Origin: Euschistus heros
Taxonomy: Eukaryota; Arthropoda; Insecta; Hemiptera; Pentatomidae
Reading direction: 5' to 3'
DNA length: 64,000 bases
NCBI GenBank assembly: GCA_003667255.2
Contig: RCWM02000064.1
Location: 3,359,501 to 3,423,500 of the forward strand
This document shows positions 12,219 through 24,145 of the stretch, one piece after another. The notes under the pieces were generated by a model. It was not told where the DNA came from and did not search any database. It was given only the letters and a program-made list of their open reading frames with translations. Both the position numbers and the translations under genes were made by a program. Numbering within the stretch: position 1 is the first letter of the stretch; the number at the start of each line of letters is the position of its first letter.

Positions 12219-13252
12219 CAGCCTTGGCCAAAAGTATTAGGCACCTACATAAAAGTAATAGGGAATAAATATAACTTCAACCATTCAAAACATATATTTT
12301 TTTTTAATCATAAAAAACACGATTTAATACTTCGTCATCAAACCATTTGCTTTTATTACCCCAATTATTCTTTTTAGCAAGGAATTAACAAGTTGTGTAC
12401 AATCTTCGGTAACTATTTTTTCCCACTTTTCTTTTAATAATGTAAACAAGTTGCCTTTGTTTGTAGGGTAACGTTTACCAACTCTGATTTTTAATTTAGC
12501 CCACAGGTGTTCAATGGGATTGAGGTCTGGGGACTAAGGGGGCCAGTCAAGAAAATTGATTTTGTTTTTTTCGAACCATTCTCTACTTTTGCGTGAAACA
12601 TGGCATGGAGCATTATCCTGTTGAGAATAATGTTGACACTGTCCTCAGTTCAAATATTTTTTCAAATGAAGGCTTTAAAATTTGGTTTAATATTGATATG
12701 TAGGTATCGTTATTCATCCTCCCTTCGCACAAAAATATTTCTCGATCTCCCGAAGCCTCATACAACCCCAAAACATAATGTTTCCCCCACCATGTTTTAC
12801 AGAAGGGACAACACAATCTGGGTGATAGGCTTCGCCTTCCCTCCTTCGTACAAAAACTGCTCCAGGAGTTCCAGAAATCTGCACAAAATTAGATATTTTA
12901 ATGAATTCGTAAAAATAATTATATTCTTGCTGTTGAAACTTATTTTAGGGATTTTTCGACATTTTTAATTTCAATTTACAATAATTTAATTACCTCAAAG
13001 TTGTTTACATCTGATCAAATTACCTTTGCCCAATCTTCAGCAGTCCAGTTTTAGTGAAGTTTTTCCCAGGCAAGCCTCTTCTTGCGATTGGCTTCACTAA
13101 GCCACGGTTTCTTACTGGCTTTACATCCCTTCAGACCTTTCTCTCCTGGTCTTCTTCTTATTGTCCGAGCAGAAATATCGCCAGAACACAAGGTTTTAAT
13201 CTCTTCAGTCAGTTCTTTTAATGTTTTCTTGCGATTTTGAAGAGATGTAAGG
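12219..13252 (-). pseudogene. Tc1-like transposon with broken transposase
   Basis: The left end starts CAGCCTTGGCCAAAAGTATT right after TA (12217-12218), a Tc1-type terminus and target. Minus-strand pieces cover most of the transposase. From 13250 to 13030 there is an N-terminal region with S-A-R-T-I-R-R-R and W-L-S-E-A-N-R-K-K-R-L-A-W, then W-A-K-V-I-W-S-D near 13000. K-H-G-G-G and a W-G-C-M remnant lie at 12800-12740, Q-Q-D-N-A-P-C-H (second Asp) at about 12600, and W-P-P-x-S-P-D-L-N-P-I-E-H-L-W at 12545-12480. A stop sits in the last motif, and the frame changes several times. The right terminal repeat is missing; the copy breaks off inside Jockey RT sequence. Confidence 0.85.
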
Positions 13253-14640
13253 CCAGCTGAAAGGTGGTGGGTTGACGAGTTGGTTTTGTTTACAATGATA
13301 AAGAAGGATCTATTGCTGAGATTAGATTCAATAAGATGAATTATATAGGCTGGGAAATTATAATTTACTAGTTTATAGATAAGATCTGTGTGCCATACTT
13401 TGTCAAAAGCCTTTTCAATATCGAGCAGCAGCATGCCTGTATGTTTCTTTTCGTTGAAACCTTTTGTGATATAATCTGTGAGTTTGGCTAGCTGTGCTAC
13501 AGTCGAGTGCTGGGCTAAAACCGAACTGCTTATCGGGAATAATGATGTGGAGGGATATATGCTTTTGCAAAAGGCCATTATACACATATATTTGCATGTG
13601 AAAGGTGACTTATCCCTTATGCGTGTTATAGCAGCTTTACATATTTCCTTTGTTTTTGGTTTTTTACCTATTTTAAGATATTCAAAGTAGGAAAAAATGA
13701 AAAAAAAAAAAACCTAGACAATTAAATGAAAAAAACGTAAATAAGAAATAAACAATATACATACAAATAACAATAAGTAACTTAAAATATATATTATGGA
13801 TATTACTTAGAATAAAGAATAATCGAAATAATTTTTAATATAAAAGCGATATATATTATTTCATGTTATGTCTATTAATATATGTTTAGTAAGTTTGTGT
13901 GAGTATCTTTTTAGAGATGTCTTATCATATTCTCCTATTTTTTGTATGATGGGATTTACGGATATTGTTGTAAGGGAAAAGAAATTTTGTGTCAGTAAGT
14001 GAGTGTACTATTTATTGATGACAGGTTTAAATCAGATAGCATGTTTGAAATTCTGGTATACATCGGGTAGTTGTTTATTATTTTCATACATGCATTTTGA
14101 ATAATTTCTAATTTCCTATAATTAGAGTTGCAGGTATAGCTCCAGACAGGGGAGGAATATGTTAATATCCCTAACCTAATTATAAGGTTGTATAAATCTG
14201 TTATACGATATCAATTTGTTTTTAGCAGATAAAAGAGATTGTCTATTGAAGTATGGTTTCATTTTGCTGAAGATATTTTTAGTTTTATTACATTTGTTAT
14301 TAATATGTTTAGAGAAGGGTAGGTGGGTTTGGAATCGTGGCCGAGGGATTTCTTGTTTTTGAGTAGCTTAATTGTTTTACTGGTTTCTATTGGCGATATC
14401 GATGGGAAGGTGGGTGGTATTGGTTTTTTAAGGAATTTTTTAACGGTATTTTTAACTTTGCTATCATAGTGTTTAGAGCCTTGAGACGAAGAAATAGTAC
14501 ATACAGAACTAAGGTATTGCACCATTAGTTCTATTTTTAGTTTTTCGGAGTAAATGAAGCCGGTTTCATGCTTGATTGGAGGTATGGATTGGGAACGATT
14601 GGTGAATATTTTATGGATTCGCCACAAACATTTGTCCCCA
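13253..14640 (-). pseudogene. Jockey-like reverse transcriptase, N-terminal to motif A
   Basis: The frame 13587-13255 reads H-S-T-V-A-Q-L-A-K-L, G-M-L-L-L-D-I-E-K-A-F-D-K-V-W-H (motif A) and L-S-N-R-S-F, ending at H-H-L-S-A-G just where motif B should follow. Upstream, Q-F-G-F-S-P in a second frame (13597-13415) is the preceding motif. The frame 14627-14259 has L-W-R-I-H-K-like and I-P-P-I-K-H-E segments of the Jockey linker. Everything after motif A has been replaced by the Tc1 element. Part of a larger minus-strand element that extends to about 18465. Confidence 0.8.
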
Positions 14641-14929
14641 GGACGAAATTGGATGAGAGTTTGGGACCATTTTTCATTCCTCCATTTATTTAATTGATTT
14701 TTTACGAAAACATGAATCTGTTGGAGATAATTTTATGATTTTTGTTTTTTGAGACATTTTTTTTTATTTTATTTTTTAATTATAAAAGAATTTTGAGATA
14801 GATCGGCATTTCTTCAATTAGGAATTTTTTTTGGTGTTGTAGGTATTGTTCGGGATACAGCATTTTTGATTATCGTATTTAGGTTATTAATAGTTTCTTC
14901 AATGTCATTGGGTGTTTTTATGACAGGCA

Positions 14930-15800
14930 TTATATTTAATTGTTTGTCAATCATTGGTATAAATAATTTCCAGTTTCCAGTTTTGAAAAACGTATTTCAT
15001 AGGCGGATTGGTGGTTTTAAATCTTTTTTCGATTCGAAAGACCACTTGGTTGTGATCCGAACTTAGGCATGGTAACGAAACAAGACGAGAAAGATTATTT
15101 ACGTTATGTGTGAGAGGTAAATCTATAATGCTTGGTTTGTAAAGCGCCTGAGTTGGAATGTATGTAGGTTCACTCGGACTTATCTTAAGTAATTTAATAT
15201 TGTGCCTCATTGAGAAGTTTAATTGCATCTTACCATTTTTATTGTTATTATGGCAATTCCATTCCACATTTTTAGAATTTACATCTCCAGTTATGTAAAC
15301 GAATTATGAAATCTAAACAGGAAGACCATCAGCAATAACTGACCTATCCAGGAAGTGCTGACTCAAGATTCTTTTTGTATATATAGGCTAGTAACCTCTT
15401 ACAGATTGTTCTTCGTCCATTTTCAGTCATATACGATGTAACCCTGTAATTCTGTACATTTTAATAAACGCTTTTTGTTAAAAAGCATTTATTTATCCAC
15501 CTTACATAACTTCCGAAAACTAACGTTCGTTTTTTGTTTTTTTTTAATGCTTAACAGATCTGAAAAAAATAATTTATTTGGAGTTATATAAATTGCTACA
15601 GCTATTATTTTTTTTACTATCTATTTGAAATTCTACACCAATCGCCTCAGCATTTTGATTTTGGATTCCTGTATGTGTGAGGAAAATCGGAGCGCACCAA
15701 AAACATGACGCCACCGCCTGCTCGATTTCTATCTTTTCTCTAAATTCTGTAGCCATAGAGGTTTTATCGTTTGGTTATATACAATACTCAGATTCAACAA
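14930..15800 (-). pseudogene. Jockey-like AP endonuclease, split by an insert
   Basis: The frame 15267-14947 holds I-T-G-D-V-N-S-K-N-V-E-W-N-C (the GDxN catalytic motif starts just above the frame, near 15290), P-S-E-P-T-Y-I-P, S-I-I-D-L-P-L and L-S-S-D-H-N-Q-V. This is the C-terminal half of the Jockey endonuclease. Its N-terminal half is found at 15790-15570, with A-G-G-G-V-M-F-L-V-R-S-D and E-A-I-G-V-E-F-Q-I. The two halves are separated by about 260 bp (15301-15560) of unrelated DNA. Confidence 0.75.
15301..15560. other. Insert inside the Jockey endonuclease, LTR-like or promoter-like
   Basis: The plus strand has TTGTATATATAGGC near 15380 and AATAAACG near 15462, reminiscent of a short LTR. 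AGTTATGTAA near 15280 and TTACATAACT near 15506 form a 10-bp inverted pair around part of the insert. No coding sequence and no clear target duplication. Confidence 0.35.
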
Positions 15801-16040
15801 ATACGAGAGAGTGAGTAAACGGAAATGAGTGGTTAAGTATTTAAATTTGATGTGGTTGTATATAGTCGTGAGTGTAAATTGGTGGAAGTCTATGGAATTG
15901 TAATGGTATCTGTCGAATAAATACAAACAAAATTACAAGATTTAAAGAATTTAAATACCGTACGCAGTAAATTCCTTAGTGAAAAACACAAAGTTTATAT
16001 ACATAATAAACACTTAAATTGATATTATTAAAGTTACACA

Positions 16041-18465
16041 TTAGTCAACTAAGCTCAATAAGCCTTCAACTAATATAAATACTTTGGACATACCGTCTTC
16101 TGCTTTTTTCATTTCTGAAATTATGTTTTTAAATTTACTAAAAATATTTTGAAAATTAAATATACCGAAGGACTGTTTTATGTCATTAAAAACATCTTTA
16201 ATTGAAGGCTCATTTTTAGCAGAAGAGTTTTCCGAAGTATTATCATTTTTAAAGTTTTTTTTTACTATCCAACGAGAATTCGCCTTTGGTAATACTCACA
16301 GAATATAGAATATGATAAAAGTGGTTGGTAGGTAGGGGGAGAAGACTATCCCCACCACCTTGACCCCGGCTGTCCCAGTCAGTACCTCTGTTTGTCCCCT
16401 GTTTATTAGTAACAATTGGTAATTGTTAGGTCTCTGAGGTGTGTATGTGTTTTTGTTTTTTTTATTTCTCAATTGGATTAAAATATGCCGTGTTTGTATG
16501 TTCTAGGAAAGAGTCCTACAAGGATTTAAACCCTTCACCGGTACGTTTCAAACGTACACAGTTTAGATTTTTAATAAATTGAGAAACAAATCTTCGCCAC
16601 AGTAAAAATATGTTTATTGTGGAGCTGTTTTAACTTTATTGTTAAACTCCCCTATACTAACAATTCTAGGTATTGTAACCACAGAATACAGAATATTCTG
16701 TATATTCAATTAGGATTGATGAATTAATTGTCAATTCTATTGAAATTATTTTTATTTGAAAACTAGTTTCGAATGTTAAACATTATAACCTTAAAATTAA
16801 AACAAATAACGTTTTACTTTAATACTATAGTTTTAGATTTGAATAAATCTTTAAAAGGTAAACAGTTCCAATTTTAACTTTTATTTTTTCCTTAGCTTCC
16901 TTTCAGTTGAAGAGGAACGAAATAAGTGGGTTCAAGCCCAAAGGCGAGAAAAATGGAAGCCGACAAAAACAAGTTCTATTTAAAAAAATTTTAAAGATGA
17001 CGATTTTGACAGATCTTCTCTATTTCGAGTTAATCCAAAGAAAGGTAATTCGGTTTCCCAGATCATTTGAGACAGAAGATTATTAAGGTAGAAATAACTT
17101 TTTACGCTTCCCCCTGCTTTACCCACATACGTAGGAATGTGAAAATAAAGGTTTTATGTTGGATTTTATATTTTAGGAAAGGCAACCAATAAAAAGGCGA
17201 TCCCTTTGAAAAATATTAGGTCTCCAAATAAAAAGAAATTTAAAAAATGTTAGAGATCATTAATAAAAACATACATGACCTCAAAAAAAACAAAAAAAAA
17301 CAACTTGATGAAAGATGTGTACAGCTTCGAAATACAGCTGATTCACTTGCTACCACAAAAAACTACAGGTTGAAAAGAAAAAAAAATTTAAAACCTACGA
17401 CGAAACGTTTTGCGGTATAAGAAGAAAAGAACTGTGCCTACAAATACAGTCTACAAAAACTGTGTGAAGAAAAACAAAATAAACTAATTAAATGGAGAAT
17501 AGAAATTTGCTTTCGTTACTTCTAAAAAAATACCTTGGGAGAAACTCTCAATACTGATTATTAATCAGATCGATTGGAATGATATTTTTTAAAGTCCGAA
17601 TCTCCCATTGTTTGAAAAATATCAATGATAACATACATAAAAATAAGATAAGGTCGAAAAGTAATAAATTAGTAGTTTTTGCAGGCCAGTAACAAAGACA
17701 TAATTTGGGAAATATAGTTTTTTCGTTTTTTAATTTCAATAAACAAATTTCCTGTAGTAATATTTTCGTTCCTACTACCTACCTATGCATGAATGTGATA
17801 AATGTCTGAACAATAAGATGGAATCCGATAAAATTGGTAAGAGTTGAAGCCTAAATATTAGATGACAAAGTTGTAAATAAGAATGAGGTGGAGCAGCCCG
17901 GGGTGAAGGTAGGTGGGGGGAGAGCCGGCCGACCTGGAGCCAGGGAGACCTTACGGCATTAGTGCTTCTGCTCCTTCTACTATGTTCTGTATTCTGTGGT
18001 AATACTGGAAACTCATTATATTTTGGTTTGAAAATACTGCGTTCCGAGGGCTTGATAGTTGGTCTCTGTTTACTTAACTGAATTTGTTGATTCCTGATAT
18101 ATTTAGGGCAGTTTTTATAGTTTGAAAAGTGTTCTTCTTGGTAGTTACAACATTTCGGTACAAAACCCTCTGTTAGAATATTTGGACAATCATGTGATAG
18201 ATGGTCTCCTGCACTATTAAGGCATTTTGGGGTTCCATTACAGTTTCCTGCCACCTGGTTGAATTCTTGGCACAAAAAACATTGGGTTATAGTTTTTTTA
18301 CTATTATATTTTTCCCATTTAATTACAACATTGTTGCAATATCTAATATGATTTAATTTAATTAATTGTTCTTTGTTTTCAAGAATCACTACCGAAAGAG
18401 GTAGTTTTGTTTTAGTATTATCAGTTCTTTTAATCGTTTGAAAATTTGTAGTTGGCTTTTTAAGT
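16041..18465 (-). pseudogene. Jockey-like ORF1 (gag-like protein with zinc knuckles), interrupted
   Basis: Minus-strand reading from about 18460 runs through K-L-P-L-S-V-V-I-L-E into two Cys-rich knuckles: Q-C-F-L-C-Q-E-F-N-Q..G-N-C and K-C-L-N..H-L-S-H-D-C, then K-C-C-N-Y-Q-E-E-H-F-S-N-Y-K-N-C-P. These are the RNA-binding zinc knuckles of ORF1 in Jockey-clade retrotransposons. The frame is broken at E-F-P-V-L-P by the 1,702-bp element 16297-17998 and resumes in the same sense at 16288 with K-A-N-S-R-W-I-V. It then runs through an amphipathic C-terminus to a TAA at 16041-16043. The EN and RT fragments at 15800-13253 are its ORF2. The 5' end is truncated. Confidence 0.8.
16297..17998. mobile_element. 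Non-autonomous TIR element with 8-bp target duplication, inserted in Jockey ORF1
   Basis: GTAATACT occurs at 16289-16296 and 17999-18006. Immediately inside are inverted ends CACAGAATATAGAATAT and, on the other strand, CACAGAATACAGAACAT (15 of 17 identical). Removing the element and one copy of the 8-mer restores the flanking gag frame. An 8-bp duplication suggests hAT-type (or P-type) transposase in trans. No transposase is encoded. At 16680-16712 a second copy of the end sequence, nearly palindromic, points to a nested relative. A repeat near 16715-16780 is shared with 45345-45537. Confidence 0.85.
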
Positions 18466-19228
18466 CATTTAAGCTGGTTGTCGAGAGGTGGTAACTTATC
18501 TAGAGTCAACCTAGGGTATCAGTCCTTGCCTGTGCAAACAACTGAGGAGATGAACCAAAGTGTCTGGGGATGCTCTTCCCAAGACCATCGGTCTGTGACT
18601 TTAGTTATATCCTTCCTAAGGTGGCCCATTATAAAAAAATAAATAAAAATTATAGACATTGAGTTTAAAAACAGACAATGAAGGTAATATAGACAATAAA
18701 ATGCAAGTTAAAAATAACAGTTATTATATAGTACTAAGTTATGAAAATAAAAAATGGAAGTGCCAATATGTTATAGTTAAAATGAGTAAGTATGCTTTAT
18801 ATAATATTTTTTGTACAGTATGCTATGTTTATTATTTTTTTTTCTAATACTTTACTACCCATTATTGTCATTCTCTTTTATTTTTATTTAACTCTCTAAT
18901 TTGGTTTGTCATTTTATAGCCTACCTACATCTTTTTATTTTTAAATCTTAAAATATTTACTCTTGTACTTTAATTTTCCATTTTCTTCAACTTTTATTTT
19001 ATACTAACTTTTATCTTCATCAACCTATAGATTAATTATTATTTTCTTTAACTTCTATTTTATTTTCTGTATCATCTTCATCGACTGCTTTGACCTAAGG
19101 TCCTAAAATTTTCTTTTTTTTCTACATTTACTGTTTTTTTATTATTTCGCTTTCTTAATTTTGTATAATTTTTTATATTTATTAAGCCTTGATGATGGGG
19201 TTTAATAAAATATTATTAAACTGGCATT

Positions 19229-19260
<32 letters not shown>

Positions 19261-19293
19261 CTGACTGATCTCTCTTCAATCTAACTCATCTAT
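18466..19293. other. AT-rich spacer with T tract
   Basis: No gene seen. It contains a 32-base T tract at 19229-19260 just before the palindromic element. Confidence 0.5.
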
Positions 19294-20960
19294 TAGTCCA
19301 GGAAAATAAGGCTCCAAAAGGCCGTTTTCAAAAAAAAACTGCGGAACTTTATTCTCAGCGGATCTTTATGTTTTTTTGGGGTGCTGAATCCGAATCTGAA
19401 GTTTGCTACCACGGCAACCATCGGCTTCATATTCAAAATAGCAAAAAACCGCCAAAAAAAACCGTTATTTTTGTTTTTTTATCTATAACACGATAACGAA
19501 GCTTTTTTCGAAGAAAGTCTTCAAATATTAATTGTAGCTGGAACTAGTACCTACATAATGAAAAAAAGAAATCCGAAATCGGACCATTTTTTGCGAAGTT
19601 ACGTAATTGGGAAAAAATGGAGAAATTGGCCTACTTGTCGTCAGCCCCACAGCCCCGTGAAAACACGTTTGTCGTACTCTTTTGGCTATAACTCTGAAAC
19701 TATTTGTCCGATACAACATTACTTTTTTTCATCTTAAAGCTGATTAAATTTACTATAAGAATCTATAAATGAAGTTTTAATCAAACCCCGTAAAATGTAC
19801 ATGCCAGCCCGCTAATAAAAACGTACTGTTGTACAATCCAAGTGTTTATTGGCACATTTGTCGCTCTAACTGCTAAAATAATTGTTCGATCCCAAATTCC
19901 TTTTTTCTATCGCAAAGCTGATTAAATTTGCTATCAGATGCTATATACGTAAATTATATTAAATCCTTTAAACCACCCAAGCTAGCACGCTAAATATGTA
20001 TGTTTTGGCAAAATATGTAAACTATGACATGTTCAGTAGACTGGTGTGGGTATTTCATGGTGTTAATTATAAGTTACATATAAAAGTTATAATAGTAAAT
20101 TTAACCAGCTTTATGATAAAAATATTAAATTTTGGATCGGACAAATGGTTTTGGAGTTATAGCGAATAATGTGCCAAAAAAAAATGTGTTTTACAAAAGT
20201 ACGTGATTTTCAGCGCGACAGCTTTTGTATTTCAAGAATTTTGATACAAGTTTCATATATAGGGTCTAATTGTAAATTTAACCACCTTTCTGATAGAAAA
20301 AAAACATTTTGAATCGGACAAATACTTTCGGAGTTATAATGAAAAATGTGCCGATAACCATGGATTTAACAACAATACGGGTTTTTAGGCGTCTGGAATG
20401 CATATTTTAAGGGACTTGATTATAACTTCATATATACATTCCAATAGTAAATTTAACAAGCTTTTAGATGAAAAAAAGTAATTGTAGATCAGACAAATAT
20501 TTTTGTAGTTATAATGAAAAATGTACTAAAAAAAACTTTGATTTCACAATAGTACGGGTTTTTAGCGTACTAGTACGTGTTTTTGGCCACTTAATCTCTT
20601 TAACTCTAAAACTATAGGTCCAATCCAAATTCTTTTATTCATATTAATGTTAGTTAAATTTATTATCAGATCCTATGTATAAAAAACTACCTTTCTGATT
20701 GAAAAAAAATACATTTTGAATCGGACAAATACTTTCGGAGTTATAATGAAAAATGTGCCAAAAACCATGGATTTAACAACAATACAAAATGTAGTACTAC
20801 TTGTCAGGGAACAACTAGTTTACTGTGAATGGCGGTGTCCCTTTGAAGAAGTCTTCTCTCTCCAGCTAGACAATCGGAGATCTCTTCAACTATTTTAGTT
20901 TTCCACCAGCGTGAGAGAAAATTACACCAAAATTTGAGTCTTTTTTGTTAAATATACGGT
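19294..20960 (+). repeat. Left terminal arm: array of about 177-bp subterminal repeats
   Basis: Units start at a GTAAATTTAAC word at about 20095, 20272 and 20447 (spacing 177 and 175). Each continues with GCTTT..GAT, TTTTG-GATCGGACAAAT, GGAGTTAT, AAAAATGTGCC, ACAATACGGGTTTT and CATATATA. Units at about 19660-19990 and 20581-20690 are in the opposite orientation (spacing 178 between ATTAAATTT words), so the array itself contains inversions. The outermost 350 bp (19294-19650) are unique to the terminus and recur at 35167. Confidence 0.85.
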
Positions 20961-20964
20961 TAAA

Positions 20965-23900
20965 ATGTCTGGGAAGTTTATTGTGTGTGAAGAATCGTTA
21001 GATGATAGAACAAGAACTAAAGTGCAGAAGAAGGGATTGCAATCTTTCATCGATGCCAGCACAAAACGTGAAGATGGTAAGTCAGAATTATTTAAGTTAG
21101 CAAATTTACCACTTGAGCTTCATGATAAATGTAGGAAGTTGTATCCTCATAAAAAAGCGATTGCCGCATATCTAAGGAAAAAGGAGCAGAAGAATAATGC
21201 CCCTTCTCTACGTTCAAATGTTCCTAAATTTTCATTTAAAACACACTGCTTTATTTGTGGTAAGCACGTGCCACCAGATTACAGAATGAAAGAAAAATGA
21301 AGAAACCGCCTCAAGATCGTAACGTAGTGTTCCTTGTTTTAGACAAAACACAAAAGGTCGATAAAAACGTTCTGAGGCTTGCCAGAGAGCGCAATGATGA
21401 CTATGGACGTGCCATTATTGAACGATTTGAGACAGTGCATGATTTACGAGCTGCTGATGCCCAATATCACTTCTCATGTATGAAAGACCTGACCAGACCC
21501 CGCAGGAAGGGAAATCTTCCAACAGGTGGCCGCCCCAGAAAAGAAGTTGATGTCGCAATGAAATCGATCTTCGAATATCTCGAAAATAGATCAGAAGAGA
21601 GCCAGTTCACAATTGAGGAGCAATAAAATTGACCAAAGCTGCACTCGCCCTCATCCATAAACTGTCAAATACTGCCTTCTTGAGAAGTATGGCAGTGATA
21701 TATTGATCACGGATTAAATTCCTTATATTGTGTCCTTCAAGGGTACTGGGCACAAGATTCTTACTGATTCTTGGTATGATGAGAGGTTGTCTGCTAATGA
21801 AGAAAGGTTGAGAATTGTTAAAACAGCAGCTGCTATTATAGTCGAAGATGCACGATCACAAGTGTATGATACTAGTCAGTATCCCCCTGCTGATAAATTT
21901 TTAGATGGCGTTGATAATCTTATTCTAGAATCTTTCGGGTTTTTACAGATGCTGTAGTGTTGGCCAAGAAGAAGGGGGACATTAACAAATGGAGGAAGAA
22001 ATCAATAGCGATTGCTGATTGCTTACTCGCAACCATTAGACCAAATTCATATGTATCTCCTCTGCAAGTGGGTGTTGCTGAATTCTTGCACAGGAAATAT
22101 GGATCGCGCAGGTTACTCGATGTGATTAGTTCCTTAGGCTATTGCTCATCTTATCAAGAAGCATTACGTTTTGAAACATCGTCAGTTATGCAACCACCTC
22201 TGGCTCTACGGAGTCCAGCACTGTCTCAGTTAGTCTACGATAACGCAGATTTCAATATGCGCACCATTGACGGATACAACACATTCCACGCAATGGGTGG
22301 TATACTCTGTGTGACTCCTAGGACTGCTGTCGTGCCAGGTCAAAACATAACCCGGTTGAAGAACCTGCCTTCAGCAGGAACTATTGGACGTTTTTTTGGA
22401 ACTGTTGAGTTGAAAATTTTTGACAAGACAGAAGTTGGGTTGGCTTCCATTCCAATCAAACCTCTCAACTCTAGGTTTATCAACAAAACTTTAATCATTC
22501 CTAACAAACTTCTTATGCTCTGGCTGTTTGGTAAACATATGGATTTGGCAGGTCTTGGTGGTTGGAACGGGTTTATGGAAGATGTGACAAGTGAGCTGTC
22601 ATACGAAATTAGTTATATTGATTGCCAGCCTTTCATAAACTCACCATCGAGTGACTACAACACTGTGTACACCTCATTGCTCAGGAGTGTTGATAAAGCA
22701 AAATCATTGAACCAGCAAACCACCATTGTTACATTTGACCAACCACTGTATCTTAGGGCGAGAGAAATCATTTCGAGTCGTCAGGAAGATGCAGCGCTTA
22801 AAAATGTTGTAATACGGCTTGGTGGCTTTCATTTGTTGATGTCCTTCATGGGGGCGGTTGGGTTCATCATGGAAGGAAGTGGCTTAGCAGAGCTGTTCAA
22901 CCTCATATACGCTGCAAACAGTATAAAAAAAATGATGACCGGTCACGCCTATGCAAGGGCCGTTAGAGCATACATGCTTGCCCACCGAAGTCTTGCTTCA
23001 CTAATACTTGAAACCATAGACTTTTCACCTGAGTTTAAATTAGAAATGGAAAAGTTGCTCTACGGCCCTGATCGATCAGAAATTCTAAGAGCACAGAATA
23101 CAGACTGAGTCAAAGAACTTTCTAAAAAATTTAACTACCAACTCCATTGTTTCACAGATCTAGGACCCACTGCCAAGTTGTGGAGTCAATACTTCCAAAT
23201 GGTTACACTAATGGCAAACTTTATTGATGCCGAGAGAATGGGAGACTGGGGTAGGCACCTGGAAACTATATATGACATACTCCCTTACTTTCACGCCAGT
23301 GGGCACTTTCACTATGCAAAATGCTGCCATCTGTATCTACAGGACATGAAGCAATTGTAGCTAGTCATGCCTCCTGATGAATTCATAGCATTCACTTCGC
23401 AAGGTGGCTTTACTATAAGGCGATGCAATAAGTTTCGATGTGGCACGTGGGCCGATATGTGTATAGAACAGGAACTTATGAAACACTTTAAAAGTTGTGG
23501 TGGAGTGACAAGAGGTCGTGGAACTGGTGACGCTACCCTGTTAAGATGGACATTAGGCATGCCAACACATAGACTGATTTGCGACGCTGTGGAACAGTTC
23601 AGCGGGATCGACTTTGCTACCTCTGAGCAGCATGTTGATACAAGGGAATCCAGACAGAATAGAGACAACAGAGATGTGAAGAAAATGATTGAGTGGTTCC
23701 AATTGCATCCACCAATCAGTAATACAGGTGAACTGATTTCTTTAAGCACTGGTATCGTGGGAGACGAAAAAATCAACTGTCACATGTCGAGAGAAGCGGG
23801 CGTTGCACGTGTTAATGCAATTGTGGGCAGTAATTTCCAATCAGTAAAATTTAAGCGGAGTGACAGAGTGTTGTCACTGGCCAACGTCAAATGTTCAATA

Positions 23901-24145
23901 GTTGTGAATAAAGAACGAGTTGTTGTCAACCCAACAACTTCAACAATTTCAACGAATGAGTGTCGCCAAACAGTCAGAAGAAGAACTCGAAGAGTTTTTG
24001 ACTTATGAACTGAGTCCCTTCCCACTTGCTTTGTTTGATGAAGGTGGCTTAAGGAAAGGCACAAAATCGTCCTTGTACAAAGCTTTCCTAACATCAGATG
24101 ACACTAAAATATTGGACCAACATCCACAGTACGTTGTTGACGGCG
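20965..24145 (+). pseudogene. Academ-type transposase, left arm (multiple frameshifts and stops)
   Basis: ATG at 20965. Five broken frames give the same protein as the right arm: a putative C95-C98..H168-C171 zinc site, then a transposase core with V-T-F-D-Q-P-L-Y, L-G-G-F-H and M-E-G-S-G-L. Lesions not present in the other arm include a 2-bp insertion near 21292, a TAA at about 21624, and a stop in G-I-K at 21716. Others are a 1-bp loss near 21938, a TGA at 23106 and a TAG at 23358. Here the G-R-F-F-G-T junction at 22391 is intact, whereas the right arm is frameshifted. The frame runs to Y-V-V-D-G-G-F and then hits the inversion joint at 24146. Confidence 0.85.
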
